Source: Paradesulfitobacterium ferrireducens (GTDB taxonomy: Bacteria; Bacillota; Desulfitobacteriia; Desulfitobacteriales; Desulfitobacteriaceae). Taken from it: a DNA stretch of 64,000 nucleotides. The notes beneath the pieces are model-generated. The model made no database searches and was not told the DNA's origin. It was given only the letters and a program-made list of their open reading frames with translations. The stretch is taken from contig NZ_JAFLRH010000017.1 of assembly GCF_017310645.1 (NCBI RefSeq), forward strand, positions 236,475 through 300,474. The letters are read 5' to 3'. How positions within the stretch are numbered: the stretch's first letter is position 1; the number at the start of each line of letters is the position of its first letter. Positions 43,120 to 53,368 of the stretch are shown piece by piece. The position numbers and the translations under genes are program-made.

Positions 43120-45207
43120 ATGGCTGAATGGGCAACTCTTAAAGCCGGACACTCGCTGCGGCAAGAGAGGAATTTTTTTAACAATGCTTTAGTTCCATTA
43201 ATTCTGGGAGTTATTTTAGCCCGTGGAAACGTACTTATGGTCCACCCATTCGGGATTGCCTTTGGTGCGGCCCTTATTCTAAGGGGGCGAAAGGGTTATC
43301 AGTTAGGTCTGTTGGGCGTAGCCGCCGGGCAGCTTACTCTGGGAGATCCGGTGGCTGCGTTTGAAGCAGTCCTGATTCTGGGGGCACTGGCAGTGATTTT
43401 TCCTAGAATCAGAGGGAGTAAACGCGAAGGACTTTATTTAGCCGCGCTCACGGCTCTTGCTGCAGCCGTCGTGGCCGGTGCGGCTTTAAGCTTCTCCGAT
43501 CCTGACCCTTTGGCCTTGCTCATGGTGGGGCTTTTCAGCATTCTGTCCGGAGGGATCGCGGTTGTCTTTTGGTTTGCACTCACTCATCAGGAGGCTGTGT
43601 GGCGGGGAGAGTTCAAAGGGGAACAGGGTGTAGCCTGGCTTTTGATACTGATTGGTGTATTAAGTGGCCTGCATGGCTTGCAAGTGGCGGAGTTCGATTT
43701 CCCGGTGGTGGTTTTGAGCTTTTTTATCCTGTTTGTGGCTGAACGTTACGGGGCCGGGACGGCTGCAGGGGTGGGAGCCGTGCTCGGGTTCCTGCCTTCT
43801 CTGAGCCTAGAGGGACAAAACTTTATTAATGCTGGGATTTACGGACTGACCGGGTTTTTAAGCGGAGCCTTTCGCCGTTTTGGCAAGCTGGGTTTAGGCG
43901 CGGCCTTTTTGGCAGTGACGCTTATGTTCAGTTACTTTATGCATCCGGAAGAACTGTACTCCCAGCTCGTGTCCTCGGCCTTGGGTTTGGTGCTCTTCTT
44001 ACTCTGGCCGTCTCCCGGAGTTAAGACGGACTTCCTGAAGGAAAAGCCGATGCCGGAGGTTGAAGCGACGGTTTCAAAGGTGAAAGCTTTGGCTGACATT
44101 ATGGATCAAATTGCCTTAAGCTATCAGGCGGCAGAGGCGGAAGCGACCGAGGGCCGCCCGGAGATTCCGGATCTGATGAATGTTCTGGTGGAGAGGGTGT
44201 GCCACTCCTGTCCGACCATAAATGTCTGTTGGGAGCGCGAGTTTTATAAGACCTACCGCTACCTGTTTGGTTTGTTCGAGGAAGTTGAACGGCGCAAGAA
44301 TCTGAAGGCTGCCGATCTCCCGGTGGAGTGGCGGCGTCATTGCGGTCGCACCAAGGAGATGCTGATAGGGGTTCAGTTTATCATTGAGAAAGAGCAGAAT
44401 CATGAGGCCTGGCGCAAGCGCCTGGCCCTTAACCAGGAGGCTTTATCCAAACAGTTTAAAAATGTGTCCCAAGTCATCGGGCAGTTTGCCAAAGAACTTC
44501 ATGTCCGCCATAATTGGGAGGAAGACAAGTCTTCCGGGTTAGCGCGCAGGCGCCGCAATTTCCTGGATGTCGGGGTTGCCAGCTTCTCAAAAAAAGGCAA
44601 CGGTATCAGCGGAGATAATTATGCTTCATTGGCTTATGCTCCTAACGCCCACGCTTTTATTCTCTGTGATGGCATGGGTGTGGGTGAAGGGGCCGCCAAA
44701 TTAAGTGCCACAGCCTTAACGCATCTGGAGCAGCTTCTTAGTACCGGGTTCGAACCGGAAGGCGCGATTCAGGCCTTGAACTCCATCTTGGTTCTGCGTT
44801 CTCCGGAAGAGAGTTTTGTGACGGTAGACATGGCGGTTCTGGATCTGGAATCCGACCTGGTAAAGCTGATTAAAGCAGGGGCGTCTCCAAGCTACTTAAA
44901 ACAGGATGATCATATTGAGACCTTGAGTTCTTCCGGACTTCCGGTAGGAATCTTAAACCAAATTGAGCTGCGGGTGCTTGAGGTGAACATGGGGGTCGGG
45001 GATGTCCTGATTATGGTGACTGATGGGATTGATGATGCGCTTAAGGATGGGACGGAATGGCTGAAATACTTCCTGGAGGAGCTGACATTCAAGGAGTCGC
45101 AGGAGCTGGCCGATGAAATTGCCAAAGAGGCACGCCGCTTGAGCAATGACCAGATGTACGACGACGGAGTGGTACTGGTAATTAAAAAGAATCACTGGGA
45201 TGAATAA
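43120..45207 (+). CDS. spoIIE: Stage II sporulation protein E, PP2C-type phosphatase
   Basis: A 695-residue protein. About ten transmembrane helices fill residues 10-305, a regulatory region with several cysteines follows, then a PP2C/SpoIIE phosphatase domain (about 485-690). Metal-binding aspartates are visible in SGDNYAS, CDGMGVGEGA and VTDGIDDA. SpoIIE dephosphorylates SpoIIAA in the forespore to release sigma-F and helps asymmetric division. ATG 43120 has AGAGGTGA 5 nt upstream. It is ~130 residues shorter than the B. subtilis protein (827). Confidence 0.95.
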   Translation: MAEWATLKAGHSLRQERNFFNNALVPLILGVILARGNVLMVHPFGIAFGAALILRGRKGYQLGLLGVAAGQLTLGDPVAAFEAVLILGALAVIFPRIRGSKREGLYLAALTALAAAVVAGAALSFSDPDPLALLMVGLFSILSGGIAVVFWFALTHQEAVWRGEFKGEQGVAWLLILIGVLSGLHGLQVAEFDFPVVVLSFFILFVAERYGAGTAAGVGAVLGFLPSLSLEGQNFINAGIYGLTGFLSGAFRRFGKLGLGAAFLAVTLMFSYFMHPEELYSQLVSSALGLVLFLLWPSPGVKTDFLKEKPMPEVEATVSKVKALADIMDQIALSYQAAEAEATEGRPEIPDLMNVLVERVCHSCPTINVCWEREFYKTYRYLFGLFEEVERRKNLKAADLPVEWRRHCGRTKEMLIGVQFIIEKEQNHEAWRKRLALNQEALSKQFKNVSQVIGQFAKELHVRHNWEEDKSSGLARRRRNFLDVGVASFSKKGNGISGDNYASLAYAPNAHAFILCDGMGVGEGAAKLSATALTHLEQLLSTGFEPEGAIQALNSILVLRSPEESFVTVDMAVLDLESDLVKLIKAGASPSYLKQDDHIETLSSSGLPVGILNQIELRVLEVNMGVGDVLIMVTDGIDDALKDGTEWLKYFLEELTFKESQELADEIAKEARRLSNDQMYDDGVVLVIKKNHWDE

Positions 45208-45228
45208 GGGGCCAAAACGGCCCCTTTC
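45206..45228 (+). terminator. Terminator after spoIIE
   Basis: AAGGGGCC, loop AAAAC, GGCCCCTT then TC; short T-tail. Confidence 0.6.
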
Positions 45229-45284
45229 AAGTGCCGTAGAAGTCTAGCTTATATCATGAATTGGATATGATATAATTGAGAGAA

Positions 45285-45316
45285 GCCAGAACTCAGAATT
45301 CAGAATTCAGAAGTGA
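45285..45316 (+). repeat. Heptad-repeat array
   Basis: Units CCAGAAC, TCAGAAT, TCAGAAT, TCAGAAG, in the leader of tilS. Confidence 0.7.
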
Positions 45317-45356
45317 AGATAAGTTGGGATGAAATAAAAAGGTTTGGGAGAACGGC

Positions 45357-46793
45357 TTGATGTATGAGAAACTGCGCGCACGGGTGCTGCCGAGACTGAT
45401 CCCGCCTAAGGCTAAAGTCTTAGTGGCTGTCTCCGGCGGGCCGGATTCAGTGGCCTTGGCGCATGTCCTGTGGCGGTATGCCATGGATGAAAAAAAGAGG
45501 GAATTGGAGCTTGTGCTCAGCCATGTCAATCACGGAGTGCGCCCGGAGTCTGCAGAGGAAGAGGTGCTGGTGCGGCGATTGGCCGAAGATTGGGGTCTTC
45601 CCTGCGTGATTCACCGCTTTGACGCTAAAAAGTATGCACGCTCGAGCAGACAGTCCTTTCAGGAAGGGGCGCGTGCCTGGCGTTATGAACGCTGGGAACA
45701 GGACATGAAAGAATATGGGTGCACGCATTTGGCTACCGCTCATCATCTCGGGGATCAGGCGGAAACGGTGCTATACCGCCTGCTGCGCGGAAGCGGGACG
45801 GCTGGGCTGGCGGGAATCTTACCCAGTCATAACGGGGTCCTGCGGCCCTTGTTAACGGTAACGAAAGAAGAGATTCTGGTCTATTGCGCCATGGCAGGAT
45901 TGCCATATGCGCTCGACCGTTCAAATGAGGAGCCCGTGTACGTGCGCAATAAGATCCGCCTCCAGCTGCTCCCGCAGTTGGCCCGGGAATATAATCCCCA
46001 GATCGTGCAGGCTCTCGGGCGCACAGCGGACTTAATGCGCTGGGATGAGGAGTATTTGCAGGGAAAAGCGGACGAACTTTGGCGGGATTATCTGATTCAG
46101 GATACGGCTGCGGAAATTCGCTTAAAGATTGGGGTTATCGAACAGCCTTTTGCACTAGTGAGCCGGGTTTTGCGGCGGGCTGCTACTAAGATCAGCGGCG
46201 AGCCGCGGGGATTGGGTTACGACTATATTGTCAGAATGATGGAGCAAGGGCTGGCTGCCCGTTCCCAAGAAAATTTTCACTGGAGGCAGGACTTACCTAG
46301 GTTTCAAGTCGAAATAAATCCAGAGAGTATTTGCTTTAAAACCAAAAAGTATGTTTATAGGCCAAAGAAAAAAGAAAAGGAATTAAAGCCTCAGATAGAA
46401 GTGCGGCTTCAAGAAGGAACTTGGGTGGATATCCCCGAATTAGGTATTAAAGTGGGGATTTTTACAGACGATAGACAGGAAACAGCCTTAGGCGGAGAGA
46501 ATGTTGCGGTCTTTGATTTGCATAAGTTTTTTGGCTTAAGCAAACCTCCGGTTTGCCGTACGCGCCGGCCGGGGGACAAGATGTGGCTTAAGGGAGTGGG
46601 GCATAAAGACCTGAAAAAGGTATTTCAAGAAGAAAGAATTAAAGCACAGCGGCGCTCACGGCTGCCTTTAATTGCCGCAGGGAGCGAGGTTCTATGGATT
46701 CCCGGAGTCAAGAGAAGCGATCTGGCCTTGCCTGAGCAGGATTCTCCCCGAGCTTATTGTGTACTAAAAGTATCAGACGAAATTAGTTTATAG
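45357..46793 (+). CDS. tilS: tRNA(Ile)-lysidine synthase
   Basis: A 478-residue N-type ATP pyrophosphatase with PP-loop VAVSGGPDSVAL (about residues 23-34), ATAHHLGDQAET (about 122-133) and a C-terminal TilS domain. It modifies C34 of the minor tRNA-Ile to lysidine so that it reads AUA. TTG 45357 and the adjoining ATG 45360 both follow GGGAG at workable spacing. In B. subtilis tilS is followed by hpt; no hpt is present here. Confidence 0.94.
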   Translation: MMYEKLRARVLPRLIPPKAKVLVAVSGGPDSVALAHVLWRYAMDEKKRELELVLSHVNHGVRPESAEEEVLVRRLAEDWGLPCVIHRFDAKKYARSSRQSFQEGARAWRYERWEQDMKEYGCTHLATAHHLGDQAETVLYRLLRGSGTAGLAGILPSHNGVLRPLLTVTKEEILVYCAMAGLPYALDRSNEEPVYVRNKIRLQLLPQLAREYNPQIVQALGRTADLMRWDEEYLQGKADELWRDYLIQDTAAEIRLKIGVIEQPFALVSRVLRRAATKISGEPRGLGYDYIVRMMEQGLAARSQENFHWRQDLPRFQVEINPESICFKTKKYVYRPKKKEKELKPQIEVRLQEGTWVDIPELGIKVGIFTDDRQETALGGENVAVFDLHKFFGLSKPPVCRTRRPGDKMWLKGVGHKDLKKVFQEERIKAQRRSRLPLIAAGSEVLWIPGVKRSDLALPEQDSPRAYCVLKVSDEISL

Positions 46794-46918
46794 CTATAGC
46801 ATACGAAATTAGTCATAATGATAAAAATAAAAACAGGAAAGATTTATTAGTTTTAGGATATATTAGATCGGACGAATGAATTATATACCTGGCAAGTCTA
46901 AGATGAGCGGAAGCCTCG

Positions 46919-46947
46919 TTGTAAAAGGCCTCCCTGCGTGGTATAAT
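46919..46947 (+). promoter_or_regulatory. Sigma-A promoter of ftsH
   Basis: TTGTAA (46919-46924), a 17-bp spacer and TATAAT (46942-46947), 55 bp before ftsH. The upstream part of the gap is AT-rich and otherwise empty. Confidence 0.75.
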
Positions 46948-47001
46948 ATGTAATATTGCGCCGGAGCTAGGCGGTTTTCCATCAGAGAGGAGGACCAATC
47001 G

Positions 47002-48936
47002 TTGAAGTTTTTTAAGAATGCGGCTGTTTATCTACTCATTATCCTTTTGGCGATAATGTTGATCAGATGGACAAATACCCCGGTCGCCAAGGACCAGGGG
47101 TTGGATTATAATGCGTTTAGCAGAGCCGTAGTCGAAAACAGGGTTGACAAAGTCAAGATTGTCCAGGATGAGAACGGGAAATTATATTCGGTGACGATGA
47201 AGGACGGGAAGCAGTTTGATGTTCTCGGACCGACAGATGACCCTCAGATGGTGTCTGATTTAAAGAACCATGTCAGTGTGGTAGATTATACGCCGCCGGC
47301 TAAAGCGCCGTGGTGGACCGGGCTATTGACTACCCTCCTGCTGCCTTTGATCATCGTCGGGATTTTCTTCTTTATGATGCAGCAGACGCAAGGCGGGGGC
47401 AACCGGGTCATGCAGTTCGGAAAAAGCCGGGCCCGTCTGGTCAGTGATGAGAAGAAAAAGGTAACTTTTAGTGACGTTGCCGGTTTGGATGAGGTCAAGG
47501 AAGAACTGCAGGAGGTTGTGGAATTCCTTAGATATCCGAAAAAATTCAACGAACTGGGTGCTAAAATTCCGAAGGGAGTCCTTCTCTTCGGCCCGCCCGG
47601 AACCGGAAAAACCCTGCTCGCGCGTGCGGTTGCCGGAGAGGCGGGAGTGCCCTTTTTCAGCATCAGCGGCTCGGATTTCGTGGAAATGTTTGTCGGTGTC
47701 GGAGCCTCCAGGGTCCGGGATTTGTTCGAACAGGCCAAGAAGAATGCTCCCTGTATCGTCTTTATCGATGAGATTGACGCAGTGGGACGACAGCGGGGAG
47801 CCGGTCTCGGCGGCGGCCATGATGAAAGGGAGCAAACCTTGAATCAGCTGCTGGTAGAGATGGATGGCTTCAATGGCAACGAAGGCATTATCATCATTGC
47901 CGCTACCAACCGTCCGGATATTTTAGACCCGGCGCTTTTGCGGCCCGGGCGCTTCGACCGTCAGGTGACGGTGGATGTGCCGGATGTCAAGGGACGGGAA
48001 GAAATCTTGCAGGTGCATGTGCACAATAAGCCTTTAAGCAAAGATGTGGACTTAAAGGTACTGGCCCGCAGGACTCCGGGCTTCACCGGAGCCGACCTGG
48101 CGAATCTGGTGAACGAGGCGGCGCTTCTTTCAGCCAGACGCAGTGAGAAAGAGATTAAGATGAACGCACTCGAGGATTCCATCGAGCGCGTGATCGCCGG
48201 TCCGGAGAAAAAGAGCCGGGTGATCAGTCCGTTTGAGAAGAAGCTGGTTTCCTATCATGAAGCCGGACACGCCTTGGTGGGCGAACTGTTAACCCATACC
48301 GACCCCTTGCACAAGGTGTCGATTATCCCGCGCGGCCGCGCCGGCGGGTATACCTTGCTCTTGCCTAAAGAAGACCGCAATTATATGACCAAATCCCAAC
48401 TACTGGATCAAGTGACAATGCTCTTGGGGGGCAGGGTTGCGGAAGCGCTGGTCCTGCATGAAATCAGCACCGGAGCTTCTAACGACCTGGAGCGGGCCAC
48501 CGGTTTGGTGCGCAAAATGATTACGGAATTAGGAATGTCCGAGGAATTAGGTCCTTTGACCTTCGGTCATAAAGAGGAACAAGTATTCTTAGGCAGGGAT
48601 ATTGCCCGCGACCGCAATTATAGTGAAGCGGTCGCCTATGCCATTGACAAAGAAGCCCGGCGGATTATCGATGAGTGCTATCAAAAGGCTCAGAATCTGA
48701 TTAAGCAGAACATGCCCAAGCTGCATGCGATTGCTGAGGCTTTAATGGAAAAAGAAACTCTGGAGGCGAAGGAATTTGCCGCCTTAATGGCGAAGTTTGA
48801 TAATCCGGAGCATAGGCCCGAACAAGATCTTCCGCTAGCAGAAGGAGAATCGGCGGAGGGCAGTCCAGATGAAGGGCACAACACAGATGAAGGGCTGGGT
48901 CAGGATCTGGAAGTGGAAAAGGCTAAAATTGAATAG
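47002..48936 (+). CDS. ftsH: ATP-dependent zinc metalloprotease FtsH
   Basis: A 644-residue membrane AAA protease. Two N-terminal transmembrane helices flank a small external domain; the AAA module has Walker A GPPGTGKT (about residue 197) and Walker [10 protein letters not shown], and the zinc site is HEAGH (about 419-423). FtsH degrades membrane and regulatory proteins, in Bacillus including Spo0E-type phosphatases. The C-terminal tail is strongly acidic. TTG start after GAGGAGGA. ndk follows closely. Confidence 0.97.
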   Translation: MKFFKNAAVYLLIILLAIMLIRWTNTPVAKDQGLDYNAFSRAVVENRVDKVKIVQDENGKLYSVTMKDGKQFDVLGPTDDPQMVSDLKNHVSVVDYTPPAKAPWWTGLLTTLLLPLIIVGIFFFMMQQTQGGGNRVMQFGKSRARLVSDEKKKVTFSDVAGLDEVKEELQEVVEFLRYPKKFNELGAKIPKGVLLFGPPGTGKTLLARAVAGEAGVPFFSISGSDFVEMFVGVGASRVRDLFEQAKKNAPCIVFIDEIDAVGRQRGAGLGGGHDEREQTLNQLLVEMDGFNGNEGIIIIAATNRPDILDPALLRPGRFDRQVTVDVPDVKGREEILQVHVHNKPLSKDVDLKVLARRTPGFTGADLANLVNEAALLSARRSEKEIKMNALEDSIERVIAGPEKKSRVISPFEKKLVSYHEAGHALVGELLTHTDPLHKVSIIPRGRAGGYTLLLPKEDRNYMTKSQLLDQVTMLLGGRVAEALVLHEISTGASNDLERATGLVRKMITELGMSEELGPLTFGHKEEQVFLGRDIARDRNYSEAVAYAIDKEARRIIDECYQKAQNLIKQNMPKLHAIAEALMEKETLEAKEFAALMAKFDNPEHRPEQDLPLAEGESAEGSPDEGHNTDEGLGQDLEVEKAKIE

Positions 48937-48950
48937 GAGTGAAGAAGTTT

Positions 48951-49400
48951 ATGGAAAGAACGTTTTTAATGCTTAAGCCTGACGCCGTTCAGCGCGGATT
49001 AGTGGGACAAGTCATTGCCCGCTTTGAAAGCAAAGGATTCAAACTCGTAGGAATGAAGTTGATGCAGGTTGACCGGGCTTTGGCCGAAGAGCACTATGCC
49101 GAGCACCGGGGAAAGGCTTTTTTTGAGCCAACTGTCAATTATATTATGTCCTCTCCGGTAGTGGCTATGGTATGGGAAGGCAAGAATGTGGTTGCTCTAG
49201 CCCGGGAAATGATGGGCGCCACGAATCCGGCCAATGCCAATCCCGGCTCAATCCGGGGGGCCTTTGGAATGGATATCAGCCGTAATGTCATCCACGGATC
49301 CGACTCCGTGACGAGTGCAGACAGAGAAATCTCACTCTACTTCAAGCCAAATGAATTGGTAGAATACCAAAAGGTTGGCCAAGAGTGGTTGAGTGAGTAA
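48951..49400 (+). CDS. ndk: Nucleoside diphosphate kinase
   Basis: A 149-residue Ndk, the usual length. [14 protein letters not shown] opens the protein and the phosphohistidine is in NVIHGSDS (His about residue 114). It balances NTP and dNTP pools. ATG 48951 is chosen because GGAG lies ~10 nt before; an in-frame GTG at 48939 overlaps the ribosome site. It is cotranscribed with ftsH. Confidence 0.97.
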   Translation: MERTFLMLKPDAVQRGLVGQVIARFESKGFKLVGMKLMQVDRALAEEHYAEHRGKAFFEPTVNYIMSSPVVAMVWEGKNVVALAREMMGATNPANANPGSIRGAFGMDISRNVIHGSDSVTSADREISLYFKPNELVEYQKVGQEWLSE

Positions 49401-49402
49401 GT

Positions 49403-49431
49403 GAAGGGCACCCTAACGGGTGTCTTTCTGT
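49403..49431 (+). terminator. Terminator after ndk
   Basis: GGCACCC, loop TAAC, GGGTGTC, then TTTCTGTTT. Confidence 0.65.
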
Positions 49432-49472
49432 TTGGCTAATGAGAAAGTAAAGTCTGAGGGGGTAATCCCGTC

Positions 49473-50183
49473 ATGCCTAAACGTCCGGATATCAAACACC
49501 TGGTTACCGTGGCCTCGATCCTGATTGGGTTTTTATTTGTTTTGCTTTTGAAAACCCAGGGTGTACTCGGCGACCAAGGACCAAAACCTGAGGCGGCCAT
49601 TTCCAGCTTGGTCCAGACTGAGCAGGAAAACCAGCAGTTAGCCAATGAAAATGATAAGCTGCGCCAGGAACTGGTTAAATATACGGAAGGGCTGAATGCT
49701 TCCTCCTTGGCGGAGCAGCAGCTGACAGAAGCCCGGATGAACGCGGGGCTTGTGCCTGTCAGCGGTCCGGGTATTCGCATAACCCTTGATGATTCAAGCC
49801 TGATTGAACCGAATGTTGAGGACCTGCGCAACTATTTCATTCACGAGGAATATATCCGTAATTTAGTGAATTATTTATGGAATGGCGGTGCTGAAGCGAT
49901 TGCGGTCAATGGACAGCGCCTTACCAGTACCACGGAAATCTTTTGCAGCGGTTCTTATATTCAAATTAACGGTACGCGTCAGATGCCACCCTATACGATA
50001 GAAGCAATTGGGGACAGCCGCAAACTGCAATCGGCCTTAGATTTCTACATGTGGGAAATGTTGGGTAACTTCCAAACCCAGTATGGGATTACACGCCGCT
50101 TAGAGGTAGTCGATAACCTGAGACTTCCGGCAGGAAGTCTAAAACAGTTTCGCTTTGCCGAACCGGTCAAGGAGGGAACGTAA
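49473..50183 (+). CDS. DUF881 membrane-anchored protein (first of two)
   Basis: A 236-residue protein: a short cytoplasmic start, one transmembrane helix (about residues 10-28), a Gln/Glu-rich coiled coil (about 45-75) and a DUF881 domain with VSGPGIRITLDD, GGAEAIAVNGQRLT and YTIEAIGDSRKL. Function of DUF881 is unknown; in other Firmicutes such genes (ylxW/ylxX) sit near division and cell-wall genes. The next gene encodes a second copy that begins immediately at its stop codon. Confidence 0.8.
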   Translation: MPKRPDIKHLVTVASILIGFLFVLLLKTQGVLGDQGPKPEAAISSLVQTEQENQQLANENDKLRQELVKYTEGLNASSLAEQQLTEARMNAGLVPVSGPGIRITLDDSSLIEPNVEDLRNYFIHEEYIRNLVNYLWNGGAEAIAVNGQRLTSTTEIFCSGSYIQINGTRQMPPYTIEAIGDSRKLQSALDFYMWEMLGNFQTQYGITRRLEVVDNLRLPAGSLKQFRFAEPVKEGT

Positions 50184-50876
50184 ATGTGGAAGAGAAGCCT
50201 GGCTTTACCGGTGACCTTGGTCGCCATAGCTTTGGGATTTCTATTTTCCCTCCAAATTGAAACTCATAAGAGTGTATCTGATGCGGAGCTCATCAATCAG
50301 CAGAGAATGGCTTCTATGAAAAATATTCTGGCCAATGCCCAAAAAGAGAATACCCGCCTGAAAGAAGATAATAAGACCTTAGCCGCTCAACTGGATAAAG
50401 CCCGTAAAGAAGGAGGAATTAATCCCAAGGTCCTGGCCGAACTGGATCAGCTTAAAATGATGGACGGCACCATGGCAGTGCAAGGTCCGGGCGTCCAGAT
50501 ATCCATTGATGACCGGCAGCAAGACCATAAAGAAGTCGTGCCCCTTTCAACGGAGGATTTGGCCCGCATTGTCAATACGTTGAAGTTTGCAGGGGCTGAG
50601 GCGATCAGTATTAACAACCAGAGAATTGTGGCCACGACTGATATTGTCTTAAGCGGAACCTCGACGATCTTAATCAACCGGGTTCCGGTGAGCAAAGCTT
50701 CTGGGTTGCCCTACGAGATCAATGCCATCGGGGATCAGGCAACCTTGGTTGATTATTTTTCGAACTTAGAAGGAGAGATTCTTAAGCTTAAAGGGGTGAC
50801 TGTCAGTATTACCCGTAAAGTGGTAGGGGTCCCGTCATATAAAGGTTCTTATAGTTTCAAGCAGGCAAAGCCTTGA
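50184..50876 (+). CDS. DUF881 membrane-anchored protein (second of two)
   Basis: A 230-residue paralogue of the preceding protein with the same layout: one transmembrane helix (about residues 8-26), a coiled coil (about 45-80) and a DUF881 domain (VQGPGVQISIDD, AGAEAISINNQRIV, YEINAIGDQATL). It abuts the upstream stop with GGAGGG inside the previous gene's last codons. The pair probably forms a complex at the membrane surface (inference). Confidence 0.8.
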   Translation: MWKRSLALPVTLVAIALGFLFSLQIETHKSVSDAELINQQRMASMKNILANAQKENTRLKEDNKTLAAQLDKARKEGGINPKVLAELDQLKMMDGTMAVQGPGVQISIDDRQQDHKEVVPLSTEDLARIVNTLKFAGAEAISINNQRIVATTDIVLSGTSTILINRVPVSKASGLPYEINAIGDQATLVDYFSNLEGEILKLKGVTVSITRKVVGVPSYKGSYSFKQAKP

Positions 50877-50979
50877 ATTTTCACAGAAAATCTTGGGTAA
50901 GCTAGCAGGGAAATTAGGATAAGTGGCGAATCACTTTATTTAGTCTGGTCAAAATTACAAGTTAGAGGAGTGAATCTAT

Positions 50980-52650
50980 TTGAAAACGGACATCGAAATC
51001 GCCCAAGAAGCGCAGATGAAGCCGATTACTGAGGTTGCGAAACTGGTCGGGCTCTCTGAGGACGACATCGAGCTTTACGGAAAGTACAAAGCAAAGGTTT
51101 CATTGGATGTGTGGAACCGGGTGAAAGACAAACCAAACGGCAAGTTAATCCTGGTGACGGCCATTAACCCAACCCCCGCCGGAGAAGGTAAAACAACGAC
51201 CACGGTTGGTTTAGGCCAAGCGATGGTTAAGATGGGTAAGAAAGCAATGATCGCTTTGCGTGAGCCCTCTTTGGGACCTTGCTTCGGAGTCAAAGGGGGA
51301 GCAGCGGGCGGCGGTTATGCCCAAGTTGTCCCGATGGAAGACATCAACCTGCACTTTACTGGGGACTTCCACGCCATCACCTCGGCTCATAACTTGCTGG
51401 CTGCTATGCTCGACAATCACCTGCAGCAAGGAAACCTGCTGAATATTGACCCGCGTCAGGTTGTGTTCCGCCGGGTTATGGATATGAATGACCGCGCCCT
51501 CCGTAAAATTGTGATTGGTTTAGGCGGCCGTACGGAAGGGGTACCCCGTGAGAATGGCTTTGACATTACGGTTGCGTCCGAAATTATGGCGATCTTGTGC
51601 TTAGCCAGCGATCTCATGGATTTGAAAGCGCGTTTCGGCAAAATTGTCGTGGCGTATACCTACGACGGCAAGCCGGTCACCGCTCATGATCTGGAAGCAG
51701 AAGGCGCCATGGCGCTGCTCATGAAAGATGCCATTAAACCGAACATGGTACAAACCCTGGAAAATACTCCGGTCTTCATTCACGGCGGACCGTTTGCCAA
51801 CATAGCCCATGGCTGCAACAGCATTATCGCCACACAGCTCGGCTTAAAACTGGCTGACTACATGATTACGGAAGCAGGGTTCGGAGCAGACCTGGGTGCT
51901 GAGAAATTCTATGATATCAAGTGCCGCTTCGGCGGGCTCAAACCGGATGCAACCGTTATTGTCGCCACCGTGCGTGCCCTTAAGATGAACGGCGGAGTGG
52001 CCAAGGCTGACTTGAACGCCGAGAACCTCGATGCCCTGGCCAAAGGGATTGTCAACCTGGAGAAACACATCGAGAACATGGGCAAATTCGGAGTTCCGGC
52101 CGTTGTAGCCATCAACCGTTTCCCGTCCGACACTGAGGCTGAGCTTGACTTTATCCGCAAACGCTGCCAAGAGCTGGGATCTGTTGTTGCTCTGTCCGAA
52201 GTCTTCACCAAAGGCGGAGAAGGCGGAAGAGAACTGGCTGAGACTGTGCTTAAAGTGATGGAAGAGAAGAAATCCAACTTCAAAGTGCTGTATGAAGCCG
52301 AACTCCCGATTAAAGACAAGATCGAAAAGATCTGTACCGAGATTTACGGAGCGGACGGGGTCAACTTCAGTAAAGAAGCTGAAACCATGATTCAGAAGTA
52401 TACGGATCTGGGGTACGGGAATTTGCCGGTGGTTATGGCCAAAACCCAATACTCCCTCTCTGATGATCCGGCACTTTTGGGACGCCCGACCGGTTTTAAG
52501 ATCACGGTGCGTGAAGTCCGTCTCTCTGCAGGCGCAGGCTTCTTAGTGGCTATCACCGGTGCGATCATGACCATGCCGGGACTGCCCAAGCGTCCGGCTG
52601 CTATGAATATGGACATTGACGCCGAAGGAAAAATCACAGGACTGTTCTAA
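50980..52650 (+). CDS. fhs: Formate-tetrahydrofolate ligase
   Basis: A 556-residue enzyme with the ATP loop [19 protein letters not shown] (about residues 63-81) and [20 protein letters not shown] typical of FTHFS. It joins formate to THF at the expense of ATP, the first methyl-branch step of the Wood-Ljungdahl pathway, or runs in purine/C1 metabolism. TTG start with AGAGGAG upstream. It lies next to folate biosynthesis genes, and the MetF-like gene in the same window adds to a C1 theme. Confidence 0.97.
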   Translation: MKTDIEIAQEAQMKPITEVAKLVGLSEDDIELYGKYKAKVSLDVWNRVKDKPNGKLILVTAINPTPAGEGKTTTTVGLGQAMVKMGKKAMIALREPSLGPCFGVKGGAAGGGYAQVVPMEDINLHFTGDFHAITSAHNLLAAMLDNHLQQGNLLNIDPRQVVFRRVMDMNDRALRKIVIGLGGRTEGVPRENGFDITVASEIMAILCLASDLMDLKARFGKIVVAYTYDGKPVTAHDLEAEGAMALLMKDAIKPNMVQTLENTPVFIHGGPFANIAHGCNSIIATQLGLKLADYMITEAGFGADLGAEKFYDIKCRFGGLKPDATVIVATVRALKMNGGVAKADLNAENLDALAKGIVNLEKHIENMGKFGVPAVVAINRFPSDTEAELDFIRKRCQELGSVVALSEVFTKGGEGGRELAETVLKVMEEKKSNFKVLYEAELPIKDKIEKICTEIYGADGVNFSKEAETMIQKYTDLGYGNLPVVMAKTQYSLSDDPALLGRPTGFKITVREVRLSAGAGFLVAITGAIMTMPGLPKRPAAMNMDIDAEGKITGLF

Positions 52651-52659
52651 GATGGGAGC

Positions 52660-52700
52660 AAAGAGGCCCTGGGTCAAACCTGGGGTCTCTTTTCTTTAGG
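52660..52700 (+). terminator. Terminator after fhs
   Basis: AAAGAG.CCC.GGGT pairs with ACC.GGG..CTCTTT, followed by TCTTT. Confidence 0.75.
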
Positions 52701-52713
52701 AATGTACGAGAGG

Positions 52714-52771
52714 ATCAGAAGACAGGAGACAGGAGTCAGGAGGAGTCTGAAGACAGAAGACAGAAGCCTGT
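52714..52771 (+). repeat. Heptad-repeat array (ACAGGAG/ACAGAAG)
   Basis: Units such as GACAGGA, GACAGGA, GTCAGGA, then GACAGAA twice, with one interrupted unit between. Confidence 0.75.
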
Positions 52772-52865
52772 GTAAGATAACGGGTAAACGAGTTGAAACC
52801 CTAGGATACTGAAACCTGAATACATTTCTTTAGCCCTGGTGAAAAATACGAGGGGGGGTGACTCC

Positions 52866-53354
52866 TTGAGTTCGATGAAGCGGGTCAATGACCTGATTGA
52901 TCACCCTGAATTCCAACGACATTTGGAAAAAACTGAAGAGATGGAGCGGGAAAGGAAGTTCTGCAAACATGGCTTTGAACATGGGTTGGCCGTGGCCCGC
53001 ATTGCCCATGCGTATCTCCTGGAAAAAGGAACAAAACCGGAACGGGAAGTTGTATATGCGGCAGGGCTTTTGCATGATATAGGACGTTGGCTGGAGTATG
53101 AAACCGGGAAAGATCATGCCCTGGCAAGTGCTGAATTAGCTCGTCCGATATTGGCGGCTTGTGGATTTTCCGGGAGTGAGATCGGCATCATTGAGCAGGG
53201 AATACGCGAGCATCGGCTTCATGGACAGCCGGGATTAAGCGCGCTGGGAGAGGCTTTGGCTCTGGCAGATGACTGGGCCAGGGATTGCCGCAGCTGTACG
53301 GCGCGTGCCGACTGTTATAAATTTGGAGATTCGATGCTGCGCATTACATATTAG
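52866..53354 (+). CDS. HD-domain phosphohydrolase
   Basis: A 162-residue protein with the HD motif set: H in HGFEHGLAVARI, HD in GLLHDIGRW (about residues 76-84), and a later EHRLHG. It ends in CRSC...DC cysteines. HD proteins hydrolyse phosphomonoesters or nucleotides; the substrate is not known. TTG 52866 follows GGGGGGTG by 5 nt. It is 14 bp upstream of folP and may be cotranscribed with the folate genes. Confidence 0.75.
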   Translation: MSSMKRVNDLIDHPEFQRHLEKTEEMERERKFCKHGFEHGLAVARIAHAYLLEKGTKPEREVVYAAGLLHDIGRWLEYETGKDHALASAELARPILAACGFSGSEIGIIEQGIREHRLHGQPGLSALGEALALADDWARDCRSCTARADCYKFGDSMLRITY

Positions 53355-53368
53355 CAGGAGGATATCAA

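Noticed and set aside
46794..47001. Possible remnant of hpt between tilS and ftsH
   Set aside because: Only 208 bp, AT-rich, with a promoter at its end and no frame resembling phosphoribosyltransferase.
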